A stretch of DNA of 64,000 nucleotides, from positions 62,001-126,000 of the forward strand of contig CAJTEN010000001.1 in NCBI GenBank assembly GCA_910575245.1, given 5' to 3'. Made by a program: the position numbers and the translations under genes. The notes beneath the pieces are model-generated. The model was not told the origin of the DNA, searched no databases, and saw only the letters and a list, made by a program, of their open reading frames with translations. Positions 41,222 through 50,466 of the stretch are shown piece by piece (position 1 is the stretch's first letter; each line of letters begins with the position of its first letter). Source of the DNA: Clostridia bacterium (GTDB lineage: Bacteria; Bacillota; Clostridia; Lachnospirales; Lachnospiraceae).

Positions 41222-44200
41222 TCATGCAATCTGCTGTTCACCCCAGTGGATTTGGAGGACACCGTTTTCATCCTTCTCCTGACGCATCAGGAGGGACAGC
41301 AGGTCATAGTTCACATCAAACCGGTCATAGATTTCATCCAGATCCACATCCTGCCCTTTCATAAACAGGTTCAGCTTTTCCTTTGCCAGAACCATCTGCA
41401 TCAGGTTGGATTCAATACTGCCCGCATAGGTGAGAAAATAGATATCCTTCTGTTCTGTTGAGGTATACCGGATGAACCGGAAGTAGAACTGGCTCATGCC
41501 GGAGTTATTGTAATGTAATTCTGGGATAATGATCTTGTTGACATAATCAAAGTTGACACTGGAAGGAAGACTCTGCTGGGTGCAGAGAAGAATCCCATTC
41601 CCACTGTCCTGCAGTGTCTGCTTGAGCGCCCGCCTTTTTGCAAAGCTGGTGTTTGAACCAGTGACCACGAACAAAGGACGGTCCGGCAGGTATTCCCGCA
41701 GTGCTTTTTCATAGGATTCCAATACGGTAACATGCCGTACTCCGATAGCAATGGTCTCATCCTTCCACTCGGCTGCCATCTCAACGGCTGTCATGACTTT
41801 GACAGGGGTATCCCCCGTGTATTCCTGCACGGTATCTGGAGCAGCGCCGATGCGCAGGAGAAGGACAATCTGCTGGACCAGGCGCATCATGGAATCCTTT
41901 CTGGAATTGCCGGTAGAAGCAAAATAGTTATCCCGCATCTGATAAAATTCATGGATTGCTTTCTGGTAGACTTCCTTTTCTTCCGGAGGGAACCGGAGCA
42001 GCACCTGGTGGATATGCTTGATATCCTTGCAGGAAACCTCTTCAAAGGTTCTTGTAATAACGGTCTTTCCTAAAATATCGCTGAGAATATCTGCATTGTA
42101 GATATCCTGTGTGCGCTTCTCCATGCCGAATACTGTGATCTTTTCCGGCAGATGGGAGGATGCAAACAGGGAATAGCCTTTCTTGTAGGCAGGGATTGGC
42201 TGCCCGAAATAAGGGTTGGGCTCATAATCCGGTTCGCTATCCGCTTCACTGTCTTTATTATGGTGATAGATATACTGATTCCAGGAGATCATGTTGACGG
42301 AATTGTTGTAGAGCAGCTCCAGCTGTGGTGCAAATTCCGAAATATTGTTCCTGGTGCTGGTTCCCGTAGTAAGCAGTTTCATCCGGCACCGGCGGAAACA
42401 GGAAAGCACTGCCTGACACCGGGCACTTCCGGGATTGGAGATCTCATCGCTTTCGTCCAGTATGAACTGGATATTCTGGTTCAGCCGTTTCACATGTTTT
42501 TTCAAATGTTTCTTATAGGAGCTTACCTTGCTTAGCGTGATAAGGACAAAATATCCGGGCTGGATACGTTCCAGATCAGCAAGCCGGTGGATCAGGATGC
42601 AGGGCAGGTCATAGTTTGCCAGCACCACATTCCAGTTATTCCGGATGGAGATCGCTGAAGATACCACCCAGGTGCTGTGTACGTGCTGTTTCTGCATCCG
42701 GTACAATCCTGTCGCAATGCCGGCCAGCGTCTTTCCACTCCCCTGCTCCCACTGCAGGAGCGCATACTGTTTCTGGAGGGTAAGGTTGATGTCATGCTTC
42801 TGGATCCCATTCAGTTGGATCTGCTCCATAAGAGAAGAATCCCACAGGGAAAAGTCATTCAGCCAGTCTGCAAGCTTTGGATCTTCCTCCATTTCTGCAA
42901 AAGCAAGATTCTGCCTTTCGTATTCTGCCCGCTTTCTGGAAAGCAGTTTTTCATAGCCGGGGTAATCCTTCAGGGTATTATCATAAACTGCCCGATAGAT
43001 TGGCACAGGCAGACGCTGGCTGTCTTTTAGCTGCCGGCGTGCGGCCGTACTGTAGCCTTTATAAATGAAATCGCCTTTTCTCTTGATAAGGCAGATTTTA
43101 TCTGTTTCCGGCACAGGATTTTGTTTTTTCAGTGCTTTCTGCAGATAAGTGAGTACCTTTTTTTCTGTAAGCTGTGTCTTGCACCACTGTTCATAACTCA
43201 TGCCTTCAGGCTTGCGCTGGGTGTAAAAGCGGTGCAGATATTCACAGCATCTGGCATAGGATGGCCGGATGGCCGGATGTGCCTTGATATGGTACAGGAG
43301 TTTTTGAGCCTGGTATTTAAAATCACCGGATGTACTGCGTGATTTCGCCAGCTCCAGAAGAATCCTTGACTGATTGTTTTCTAATGCCGATTTGGCAAAT
43401 GCTATCATCTTTTTATGGATGTATGCGGCTTCTTCCTGTACATCAAAGTCCTGTTCCAGAGTATCATCTGGCTCTGTATGGTAAGGCTGAGGTTTCCAGC
43501 CTTCTTCGGCAGTCCTTTTCTGCCAGAACTGCAGCTTTGTTGCAAATCTGCTGACACCCAGATGGGAAAATGCATCTTCCGGGAGCGTCACCTGTCCCAG
43601 AAAGCTGTATTGCTTTTCCATCTCCCGGATCTGCCCGCTGTCCGTAAAGGTGTCAGACAGATAGGATGCAGGTACGATCAGGGCAAGGATGCCGAGAGGC
43701 TTTAATACTTCTGCCGCTTTCAGACAGTAATACATATGGGAAGACAATTCTCTGCCGCTTTTGGTCCACCATTTTAAATGGAAGGGCGGATTTCCTACCA
43801 CATAGTCAAACCGCGTGTCCGGCTGACAGGTGCGGATATCCCGGCACTCGATGGAGGCGTCCGGATAAAGGAATCTTGCTGCTTTTACCGCATTGACATC
43901 CAGCTCACAGCCGTAGATGTTTGCTTCTGTTGGAATAAAGTTAAAAAAACTTCCCATGCCGCAGGTAAGGTCTGCCACCAGATCATGCTCCGATAATCTC
44001 AGGCAGGCTGTAATTAGTTCACACAGCCGGGGTGGGGTGAAGAACTGGCCGTTTTCAATCTCTTTCTTTGCCTCGCTGTAGGCATGGTAATTCTCATAGT
44101 CCTGCCGTTCCAGGGCATGAAGCCCGCCGTCACCGGTATAGGCGTTGTAGATATCCTCCCGGCTGATGGAACAGGAACCGGCAGTGTTGCTGTCGATCAG

Positions 44201-44272
44201 GTAAAGGACTTTCTCATTGAGTTCTTTCCGCTTATCATGCGGAATGGGTTCATCCCGATAGACATATTTCAT
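41222..44272 (-). CDS. N6-adenine methyltransferase fused to SNF2-type helicase
   Basis: A 1016-residue two-part enzyme. N-terminal part: FFTPPRLCELI, methyltransferase motif I LVADLTCGMGSFFNF (S-adenosylmethionine binding), and catalytic NPPF at about residue 160, the gamma-class N6-adenine form. C-terminal part: Walker A EQGSGKT near residue 510, a Walker B variant LDESDE near 605, and SNF2-like motifs including TGTSTRN and late KIIIPELHYN. Such fusions (DarB of phage P1, other element-borne methylase-helicases) protect incoming DNA from restriction. ATG 44272 with GAGGTG upstream. No restriction endonuclease is nearby, which supports anti-restriction rather than a restriction-modification system. 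Confidence 0.82.
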   Translation of the reverse strand: MKYVYRDEPIPHDKRKELNEKVLYLIDSNTAGSCSISREDIYNAYTGDGGLHALERQDYENYHAYSEAKKEIENGQFFTPPRLCELITACLRLSEHDLVADLTCGMGSFFNFIPTEANIYGCELDVNAVKAARFLYPDASIECRDIRTCQPDTRFDYVVGNPPFHLKWWTKSGRELSSHMYYCLKAAEVLKPLGILALIVPASYLSDTFTDSGQIREMEKQYSFLGQVTLPEDAFSHLGVSRFATKLQFWQKRTAEEGWKPQPYHTEPDDTLEQDFDVQEEAAYIHKKMIAFAKSALENNQSRILLELAKSRSTSGDFKYQAQKLLYHIKAHPAIRPSYARCCEYLHRFYTQRKPEGMSYEQWCKTQLTEKKVLTYLQKALKKQNPVPETDKICLIKRKGDFIYKGYSTAARRQLKDSQRLPVPIYRAVYDNTLKDYPGYEKLLSRKRAEYERQNLAFAEMEEDPKLADWLNDFSLWDSSLMEQIQLNGIQKHDINLTLQKQYALLQWEQGSGKTLAGIATGLYRMQKQHVHSTWVVSSAISIRNNWNVVLANYDLPCILIHRLADLERIQPGYFVLITLSKVSSYKKHLKKHVKRLNQNIQFILDESDEISNPGSARCQAVLSCFRRCRMKLLTTGTSTRNNISEFAPQLELLYNNSVNMISWNQYIYHHNKDSEADSEPDYEPNPYFGQPIPAYKKGYSLFASSHLPEKITVFGMEKRTQDIYNADILSDILGKTVITRTFEEVSCKDIKHIHQVLLRFPPEEKEVYQKAIHEFYQMRDNYFASTGNSRKDSMMRLVQQIVLLLRIGAAPDTVQEYTGDTPVKVMTAVEMAAEWKDETIAIGVRHVTVLESYEKALREYLPDRPLFVVTGSNTSFAKRRALKQTLQDSGNGILLCTQQSLPSSVNFDYVNKIIIPELHYNNSGMSQFYFRFIRYTSTEQKDIYFLTYAGSIESNLMQMVLAKEKLNLFMKGQDVDLDEIYDRFDVNYDLLSLLMRQEKDENGVLQIHWGEQQIA

Positions 44273-44285
44273 TGGTATCACCTCG

Positions 44286-45182
44286 CTAACATATGGTTTT
44301 TAAGTATTCATCCACGAACTGCAGGACATAAGCTTCACTGGTAAATTTCAGATCCACCCGCCCATTCTTGAACATCCTCAGTGACTGTATTTTTTTGCAA
44401 TCCGGAAATTCGCACTGGCCGGAATCAGATTCCCGCCCGAGAAGCCTTGAGAGACTTGCCGGAGTGTGATCAAATCCGCCGGTTTCAAAATGGGAAATTC
44501 CTCGTATGATATCTTTCATTCTGCCGATCAGCTCCCAGGATTCGCTTCTATAGTAGCTGCGATAGCTGCATGCATAATTTGTAAACTGCAGGACGCATTT
44601 TTTCTGTTCAAACTTTGCACGGCCGCTGCCAGAATCCCAGGCGGCGCTGTGACATTTTTCTTTCAGTTCATGAAGCGCCTGCTCGAAAAAAGCCCTGCCG
44701 CCAGTCTGTAGGAATATCTGCTCCAGGATGTCTGTATAGTGGAGCGTCAGATTTTCCAGTTCCTGCGTATACTTTAGTGCCTGTTCCTTATAATCATCCA
44801 CCCAGCGGTCCGTTGGTTCCTGCGGAATCAGATGGTCTTTTACGTCGCCCTTGTCAATAGAAAAATGATAGGTTTTCGAGAAATGTGAAACTAGATGGTC
44901 TATAAACAGGGCATGCAGGGATTGAAGCTGCCCCCGGATTTTGTCACTGGAGAGCTGAAACTCACCATACGTAGTAAGGTAGGTATCAGCAGATGCGTCT
45001 GCCGGAGCCAGAAGTTCCCGCTGCTGGCTCCGCATATCTTCCCAGAAAAATTCCAGTTCTGCCAGGGAGCTTCGGGCAAGGTCATAAGCCGCCTGATGGG
45101 CTTCACAGAAGATTCGGTCTGCTTCTGAGATCCGGGTATCCGCTTTTATTTCAACACTTTCAAATTTTTTAAGTAAATCCAT
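44286..45182 (-). CDS. DUF4942-like protein
   Basis: A 298-residue protein, start ATG 45182 after AAAGGA; the longer frame upstream has no ribosome site. It is soluble, with helical N-terminal half (AAYDLARSSLAELEFFWEDM), a middle ILEQIFLQTGGRAFFEQALHEL, and the C-terminal KNGRVDLKFTSEAYVLQFVDEY. The last part is what I recall from DUF4942 proteins, which accompany element-borne methyltransferases. Function unknown. It stops 14 bp before the methyltransferase-helicase start. Confidence 0.6.
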   Translation of the reverse strand: MDLLKKFESVEIKADTRISEADRIFCEAHQAAYDLARSSLAELEFFWEDMRSQQRELLAPADASADTYLTTYGEFQLSSDKIRGQLQSLHALFIDHLVSHFSKTYHFSIDKGDVKDHLIPQEPTDRWVDDYKEQALKYTQELENLTLHYTDILEQIFLQTGGRAFFEQALHELKEKCHSAAWDSGSGRAKFEQKKCVLQFTNYACSYRSYYRSESWELIGRMKDIIRGISHFETGGFDHTPASLSRLLGRESDSGQCEFPDCKKIQSLRMFKNGRVDLKFTSEAYVLQFVDEYLKTIC

Positions 45183-45287
45183 AATCGTTTCCTTTCTATC
45201 CTTGTGAAAAATGAGGAATCTGTTTCCAGTCTGCTTTAATACCAAAAGGCAGGGCAGTATCCTTTGGGGAACTTTCCTGCCGGAGTA

Positions 45288-46175
45288 TCAGGCAATCGTA
45301 ATTTGTTTGTCTTTCCTGCTGAAAAGATATACGTTATCAGACAGGAACTGGGAAGGTTCCAGAATATAACGGTTCGCATCATAAACCGTTTCTTTATGGG
45401 ACGGGATATCATCATCTTTATGTAACGGTATCAAAAGCATTTCGTGGACAGAACTGGGCAGAAGGATCAGGTCATCCTGTATTTTCTGAGAAAAATCATC
45501 CAGAATCTTCTGATAGCAGACAGCCGTGGCTCCATGATCGTTCTGGGTATTGGAAAGAGCAAACATGGGAATCAGCGGCTCCTGCGGCAGTTCAAAAGGA
45601 ACGCCGAGAAGATTTCCCAGTCCGGCTTCATCCATAAGGCAGGTGATAGATGCCGGGTAAAGACGGGGCGTATTTTCTTCTGCTGCTTTATCCAGTTCAT
45701 AGATGGATATCCCCCAATCTTTCAGATGTTCGTTCCGTACAAGAATAGTTCCTGTATCTGATTCCCCAAGGGGACACTGCACATAGTATATTTTTGCCAG
45801 ATCCAGAAATTTTGTGTATGGCACCTTATGGAGAAGTTCTTCATTTGCTTCATAATTTACAAGAATGTAATACAGCCCTGACCGGACCTGCTCAAAATCA
45901 TAAAGCCATTCCGCATCCAGAGATTCTGGCAGAGCCTGGTTTTTGTAAAAATCGAGAACATAGTCAACGGTTCTCGTCCAGTTGTCTGTATCCAGAAATG
46001 TCTCGAAAAAGGGTTCCAGGGAAATGGTGATCCCTGTATGGGAATTTGGCTCTGAAATACGGATTCCATAGGAATAAATGCCGTTTATTTTCAGCTGTTC
46101 TATCATAGTGACTTCCTTCGGCAGGACATTGGAAATGGATGATTTCATACGCTCTGCAAATTCTTTTATATTCAT
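45288..46175 (-). CDS. DUF5688-like protein
   Basis: A 295-residue protein, ATG 46175 with AGGAGG 6 bp upstream. Features: FAERMKSSISNVLP start, GITISLEPFFETF, SGLYYILVNYEANEELL, KYYVQCP-like segment near the middle, and the end EPSQFLSDNVYLFSRKDKQI. I recall this order from DUF5688 proteins, frequent in Lachnospiraceae accessory regions and of unknown function. It is separated from the small gene upstream by two hairpins. Confidence 0.65.
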   Translation of the reverse strand: MNIKEFAERMKSSISNVLPKEVTMIEQLKINGIYSYGIRISEPNSHTGITISLEPFFETFLDTDNWTRTVDYVLDFYKNQALPESLDAEWLYDFEQVRSGLYYILVNYEANEELLHKVPYTKFLDLAKIYYVQCPLGESDTGTILVRNEHLKDWGISIYELDKAAEENTPRLYPASITCLMDEAGLGNLLGVPFELPQEPLIPMFALSNTQNDHGATAVCYQKILDDFSQKIQDDLILLPSSVHEMLLIPLHKDDDIPSHKETVYDANRYILEPSQFLSDNVYLFSRKDKQITIA

Positions 46176-46213
46176 AATGCCTCCTGTCTGTATGCCATAA
46201 GCATATCCATAAG

Positions 46214-46244
46214 AAAAGGCCGCAGTCTGGGATTAACTACGGCC
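46214..46244 (-). terminator. Terminator upstream of the DUF5688-like gene
   Basis: On the minus strand GGCCG, loop, CGGCC, then TTTTC. A second hairpin GGCGG(A)CAGTG/CACTGCCGCC lies at 46256-46279 just before it. Together they separate the 84-residue gene from the next. Confidence 0.6.
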
Positions 46245-46297
46245 GGAACATGAAGGCGGACAGTGAAACACTGCCGCCACAGTTACTTAAAGTCCAT

Positions 46298-46552
46298 TTA
46301 TGCACATGCGGCCAGTCTCACAGGGAGCGGACTCATGGCCGCCAGCGGAAAAGGGCTCATAGATAAATGGTAATGGGTGTTCATGGTCTCAAAATGAACC
46401 TCATCCATGGTGTGCTTATGCAGTGCCACAACACGGGAGGTACGGTAGAGGTTCCCCCCGGCCGCAAAGATGGCAGGTTTTCCGATCGTAACAGGGCAGA
46501 TCAGCTGGCCACAGAGCATTACTTTCTTTTTTTCTTCTTTTTTCTTTCTCAT
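46298..46552 (-). CDS. Small conserved hypothetical protein
   Basis: An 84-residue protein with ribosome site GGAGG 9 bp before ATG 46552. It contains KPAIFAAGGNLYRTSRVVAL and ends SPFPLAAMSPLPVRLAACA. I have seen this form of short protein repeatedly in Firmicutes mobile elements; the role is unknown. No membrane helix or signal. Lys-rich first ten residues. Confidence 0.55.
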   Translation of the reverse strand: MRKKKEEKKKVMLCGQLICPVTIGKPAIFAAGGNLYRTSRVVALHKHTMDEVHFETMNTHYHLSMSPFPLAAMSPLPVRLAACA

Positions 46553-46896
46553 TCTTTCTGACCTCCATTCTGTTTCTTAGTTGATGTTTTGGGAAAATCC
46601 ATGTGAGAATCTGTCAGGAACGGACAGTTCGGATGTTGGCACAGACTGGTATGGATACAGGGAATTTCATTTTCTCCATAATACGGATAACAGGTTGAAA
46701 AACCGGCCTTTTGAAGTAAAGATTCCGCTGTTTCCAGTAGCGGGCCAATGAAAGCCATATCCCATAGGAATTCGGACAGTGTTTCTGTCTGCTCGATTTC
46801 AGGACATGTCAAAAGTCGTAATAGCTGATACGCCTGACCATCCAGAATATCATTCCGTTTCTCTAAAAAAGATTCAAAATTGTTAGTATTATTCAT
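46549..46896 (-). CDS. Hypothetical protein
   Basis: A 115-residue protein that overlaps the preceding sigma-like gene by 8 bp and the following gene by 4 bp. It has a helical N-terminal half (LEKRNDILDGQAYQLLRLL) and a cysteine-bearing second half (CYPYY, CIHTSLCQHPNC) which might bind a metal. Family unknown. Confidence 0.55.
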   Translation of the reverse strand: MNNTNNFESFLEKRNDILDGQAYQLLRLLTCPEIEQTETLSEFLWDMAFIGPLLETAESLLQKAGFSTCYPYYGENEIPCIHTSLCQHPNCPFLTDSHMDFPKTSTKKQNGGQKE

Positions 46897-47428
46897 AGCA
46901 CATCTCCATCAATACAGTTCGTATTTCCTCCAGAAGTTCCTGGACACGTTTCATGGTAGTATTCTGCCTGTGAGCGATATCACGGTCATTGTACCCACAG
47001 GATTTCAGATGCACGATGTTCATCTGCTGCCTGGATACCCGTTTTGCCAGGTCGTGCAGGAGAAGCTGTTCCTCCAGTTGGCACATATATGGATTAGGTG
47101 CGGCTATAGTTTCTTCTAAAGCCAAACTATCTTCGTTTGGCTTGATATGCAGACTAACTACATCGGCATTGTGCTTGGGGCGTCTTTGTTTTCTTCTATA
47201 GTCAGATATACATGCTGACATTCTGCGCCATGCAATAGTAGCAAATGAATACTGCTGTAATTTCAGTTCATTAAAATAGCGGGAAACTGCACGTAGATAA
47301 CCGAAAATGACTACATCATAAAATTCATCGCGGGGCAGGTGATTTTCTGCTAAGAATTTATAGACAAGATTATGGTTTTCTTCAGCAAACAAACGCTGCT
47401 CCGGGGTTAGTGGTATTTCAGATTTCAT
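46889..47428 (-). CDS. Sigma-70-family sigma factor of the element
   Basis: A 179-residue protein. Region 2 resembles LVYKFLAENHLPRDEFYDVVIFGYLRAVSRY and YSFATIAWRRMSACISDY (the -10 binding helix); the C-terminal region 4 contains VSRQQMNIVHLKSCGYNDRDIAHRQNTTMKRVQELL, a helix-turn-helix. ATG 47428 with AAGGAGG at 9 bp. It is likely an element-specific sigma factor controlling late or transfer genes; the target promoters are not known. Confidence 0.82.
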   Translation of the reverse strand: MKSEIPLTPEQRLFAEENHNLVYKFLAENHLPRDEFYDVVIFGYLRAVSRYFNELKLQQYSFATIAWRRMSACISDYRRKQRRPKHNADVVSLHIKPNEDSLALEETIAAPNPYMCQLEEQLLLHDLAKRVSRQQMNIVHLKSCGYNDRDIAHRQNTTMKRVQELLEEIRTVLMEMCYE

Positions 47429-47451
47429 AGAAATTTCCTCCTTTAAATGCG

Positions 47452-47490
47452 AAAAGGACTCCCCCGGAAGTAAACCGGGAGAATCCTTTT
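47452..47490 (-). terminator. Terminator between sigma-like and next upstream gene
   Basis: AAAAGGA (47452-47458) with TCCTTTT (47484-47490), inner CCCGG (47463-47467) with CCGGG (47475-47479). On the minus strand it follows the stop at 47533 and carries TTTTC. Confidence 0.7.
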
Positions 47491-47532
47491 GATACGTTAC
47501 ATATGGCATCAGGCCATATCTGTTACATCCGA

Positions 47533-48372
47533 TCATGCGGGCAGGGCTTCACGTTCTCCGTCAAGGGGCTGTCCGTAGTTAAACTTTCCGCCTCCGCCTG
47601 CCGGCAGGACTTCCACATTGCTGTTACCGTAATCGCAGCCATCGTCATGCTGTGTTTCATTGACGGCTGCACGCTGCTGGAGCATCATGCGGATCTGTGT
47701 CTTGAAACCATCTGCAAACTGTCGGATCTGTGCCAGCTCCTCGCCGCTGAAATCGTACAGCCGGCGGAAGGTGGCGACGCTGTAGTCATCTTTTCCGTTG
47801 CTCATTTTTTTCAGTGCGATCTGTACCACGCTGCCATAGGTCGCACGGCGGCGGAGCATAAAGGACTGGTTCATGAACTCACGGAAGGGCTTTAAGCTGG
47901 TGGGCGGCAGAGTTACCTGTAACGGCATGAACTCACCGCTGCGGAGCAGGTAGAGCACACGCATGTTCTTGCATGCCTTGCCTGCCCCTTCTGCAGCAGA
48001 GCCGAACTGGTTTAAAGCGCAGGCCGCACAGGAACCGCCCGGCTCCCCGATCCCCTGCTTTCCATCTACGGAAGAGCACAGGGGATTGGAGTTGTCGTCA
48101 TACTCGCTGCCCTCCGGCCAGTAAGCGTTGTTGGGATGGTTGAAGAGGATGACCCCTTCCAGGGTTTTGGCATAATCCGGATTTTCCGGATCATCGGAGG
48201 GGATCTCGAACATCAGAGCACCGCCGCCCGGGATCTTGATCCGGGGGAAGCTCATCTGCAGGCCGTCCATGTCCTCTGCCAGTTCCTCCTGGGTGAATTC
48301 TCCTTCCGGCATGGCTGCCGGGAGCATAAATTTTTCCTGTTCTGCCAAAGCGTTGTTCTGGGTGTTATACAT
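47533..48372 (-). CDS. Putative DNA-binding protein with SSB-like tail
   Basis: A 279-residue protein, ATG 48372 with AAGGAGG upstream. It has a conserved-looking N-terminal domain (SFPRIKIPGGGALMFEI), a cysteine cluster (CSS, CAACAL, CKN) that may bind zinc, and LPPTSLKPFREFM. I know this family only as a conserved phage or plasmid protein, probably ssDNA-binding. It ends in LDGEREALPA, nearly the same as the end of the SSB-like protein at 50467, so the two may bind the same partner through this tail. Confidence 0.6.
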   Translation of the reverse strand: MYNTQNNALAEQEKFMLPAAMPEGEFTQEELAEDMDGLQMSFPRIKIPGGGALMFEIPSDDPENPDYAKTLEGVILFNHPNNAYWPEGSEYDDNSNPLCSSVDGKQGIGEPGGSCAACALNQFGSAAEGAGKACKNMRVLYLLRSGEFMPLQVTLPPTSLKPFREFMNQSFMLRRRATYGSVVQIALKKMSNGKDDYSVATFRRLYDFSGEELAQIRQFADGFKTQIRMMLQQRAAVNETQHDDGCDYGNSNVEVLPAGGGGKFNYGQPLDGEREALPA

Positions 48373-48415
48373 ACTGTTTTCCTCCTTGGATTTGAATTGT
48401 TTTTTATTGGCTGTA

Positions 48416-49486
48416 TTAAGCGGCTGCCTGGTTGATCCGGTTCCACTGGCGGGCCGGCATGGAAAGAATGTTATAGCCGATACTCTCCAGCTGGGTGGCC
48501 CTGTCATAACTCTCCACATCCTGGCTGTGCCTTGTAACAGCGTTGGAAAGCCCGTACAGGGTCAGGTCTTTTCCTTCAATCAGATGCTGGAGGATTCCTT
48601 CTCCCTCATCATCCGTGATGTGGAATTCCCGGCTGGCCAGCTTCACAATGCCAGGGACATCTTTGGTGTTCATCTCTGCTTTTGCGGCGTCCTGCATCAT
48701 GCCGACCACCTGGGAAAAGCGTGCCTCCTCCACGGCGGCCCTGACGGTATCCTGGATCTTCAGGATAAAAGCTTTGTCATCGGCGGCCAGTGTCTTTTCG
48801 GAATAGAGCTGGAAGCTTTCCTCCATGTCATTGACCCGGCCCACGTGGTTGCGGCGGGTCTGTGCATCATTGACGATCATGCCGTTGCTGCATACCAGGC
48901 GGTAGACAAGGGGCTGGATATTGACAGCACCCATACCGGTTTCGCTGTTGGATATGATAACGCCGGCCTGCACAATGTCTCCCGGCACAACCTCCGCTTC
49001 CAGGCGGGTATTGACCACTTTCATATACATCCGGCTGTCCGTGATCTGACAGCTCTCAAAACGTGCGCCTTCCATGCGTCCGATAATAGGCAGGACTGCC
49101 TGGGCAATCTCCAGATTATCGATCCGGCGGTAGCGGTTACTTAAAAATGCCCTTGCCGTGCCGCCCATGGTACGCAGCAGCCGTTTAGACGGGGCATGCT
49201 GGAACCAGGCATTGACATTGGCAGCAAGAAGCTCCGGTTTTTCCGCAAGCATCCGGTCATAGTAGGATGCGGGAATCTTTAAATGAGTTCCCAGCTGCCG
49301 ATGGGCGATGGTATTGACCTGCATGGGCTCCACAGGTTCGGTTTTTCCATCAAACATGTGGAGATAGACCTGAGAATCATAGGGCTCCATCTGCAGGCTT
49401 CTGGTATCCACCAGATAATCTTCTTTTAACTTACTCTGCCGGGTGATCTCGGCGGCCATTTCTTCCAGGGAAAGACCTTCTTTCAT
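48416..49486 (-). CDS. DUF932-family phage/plasmid protein
   Basis: A 356-residue protein, ATG 49486 with AAAGGAG. Features include HRQLGTHLKIPASYYDRML, RAFLSNRYRRIDNLEIAQAVLP, a beta-rich middle, and VCSNGMIVNDA, all typical of DUF932 (phage/plasmid-like TIGR03299 group). Function unknown; genes of this kind travel with SSB and recombination genes. The plus strand carries a long chance frame across it, which I rejected. Confidence 0.78.
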   Translation of the reverse strand: MKEGLSLEEMAAEITRQSKLKEDYLVDTRSLQMEPYDSQVYLHMFDGKTEPVEPMQVNTIAHRQLGTHLKIPASYYDRMLAEKPELLAANVNAWFQHAPSKRLLRTMGGTARAFLSNRYRRIDNLEIAQAVLPIIGRMEGARFESCQITDSRMYMKVVNTRLEAEVVPGDIVQAGVIISNSETGMGAVNIQPLVYRLVCSNGMIVNDAQTRRNHVGRVNDMEESFQLYSEKTLAADDKAFILKIQDTVRAAVEEARFSQVVGMMQDAAKAEMNTKDVPGIVKLASREFHITDDEGEGILQHLIEGKDLTLYGLSNAVTRHSQDVESYDRATQLESIGYNILSMPARQWNRINQAAA

Positions 49487-49518
49487 TCTGTTTCGCTCCT
49501 TTCTTATTGTGTGCGGGC

Positions 49519-50331
49519 TTACCAGGAAATCTGGATGCCATTCGCCATGATTTCAGCCGCCAGCCCGTTACGCTCAAAAACCTGCAGAAGCCGGGGCCAG
49601 TACGTTTTTTCCGGAAAGCCGGCAAGGTGCTCTTTTGCCACCTCCTCCGTATCTTCCTCGATGCAGATATCACCGTCCTCATGGATGGTCAGACGGCTGT
49701 GGCCTCTGGAATTTAAGTCTGCCACAAGAGCTTCCAAAACCTTCCTTCCCTGGACTTCATACCAGATCTGGGGGTCTACCGGCTGCTTATTGGGCGGAAT
49801 GGTATCTTCCGGTTCACATCCTCCGGCCTCTGAGAGGGGAACGATCTTTAACATGTTACAGTTGATGCTGGCATCCTGATCCACACATACATCTGCATGG
49901 TCAAAATCCGGGATGCCGTAAAGGCGGATGCGTCCGGTTCCTCCCGCCAGCACTAATTTTTCCGGTCTCTTTTCGCACCACTCCCACCGTACATCAGGAT
50001 AAACTGCCCGTAGATAGGCAGAGATCCGGTGGTTGACATGGCGGAGCAGCAGCAGTTCCGTTTCTGAGGCTTCCATGACAGGAAATGCAGGGGGCTGTGA
50101 AGAGGCGATCCCTTCCGCCAGGCGTTTCCTTGTAAGCTGTTCACGCATCCTGCGGCGTTTTGCCTGCTGCATGTAAGGCCGTAAGAGTACCGCTGTGACC
50201 CACAGCCCCCAAAGGGTGAATACCCCGATCAGGAGCCAGGACTGCCAGGCACCCCTTATCAGTGCCAGTATGGCGATAACCGCCCCCACAAGAATGCTGA
50301 TGCTGCCCCACAGGGCTTTGTCGCTTTTCAT
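49519..50331 (-). CDS. Membrane-anchored hypothetical protein
   Basis: A 270-residue protein with two transmembrane helices (about 8-26 and 31-50) and a 220-residue cytoplasmic part with an Arg-rich start (KRRRMREQLTRKR). The second part is mixed alpha/beta with an acidic EDGDICIEEDTEEVAKEHL. Good ribosome site AAAGGA. Family unknown. Its place between SSB-like and DUF932-like genes suggests an element membrane-associated function. Confidence 0.6.
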   Translation of the reverse strand: MKSDKALWGSISILVGAVIAILALIRGAWQSWLLIGVFTLWGLWVTAVLLRPYMQQAKRRRMREQLTRKRLAEGIASSQPPAFPVMEASETELLLLRHVNHRISAYLRAVYPDVRWEWCEKRPEKLVLAGGTGRIRLYGIPDFDHADVCVDQDASINCNMLKIVPLSEAGGCEPEDTIPPNKQPVDPQIWYEVQGRKVLEALVADLNSRGHSRLTIHEDGDICIEEDTEEVAKEHLAGFPEKTYWPRLLQVFERNGLAAEIMANGIQISW

Positions 50332-50466
50332 TTTTTACCATCCTTTCTTTGTTATTGTTAAAAGTAACCTGCATGTTCTGCATGCACAAAAAAAGAGGAA
50401 CCATACTGGCTTTTCAGTATCATTCTGAAAACCGGTACGGTTCCTCTTCTGGAGCCGGAATGGGAA

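Noticed and set aside
41222..44281. A complete restriction-modification system
   Set aside because: No nuclease motif (PD-ExK, HNH, GIY-YIG) is visible in the fusion or in adjacent genes.
48236..49144. Long plus-strand frame of about 300 codons
   Set aside because: It is antisense to the DUF932-like gene, has no ribosome site and an amino-acid composition typical of antisense frames (rich in His, Leu, Cys, Val).
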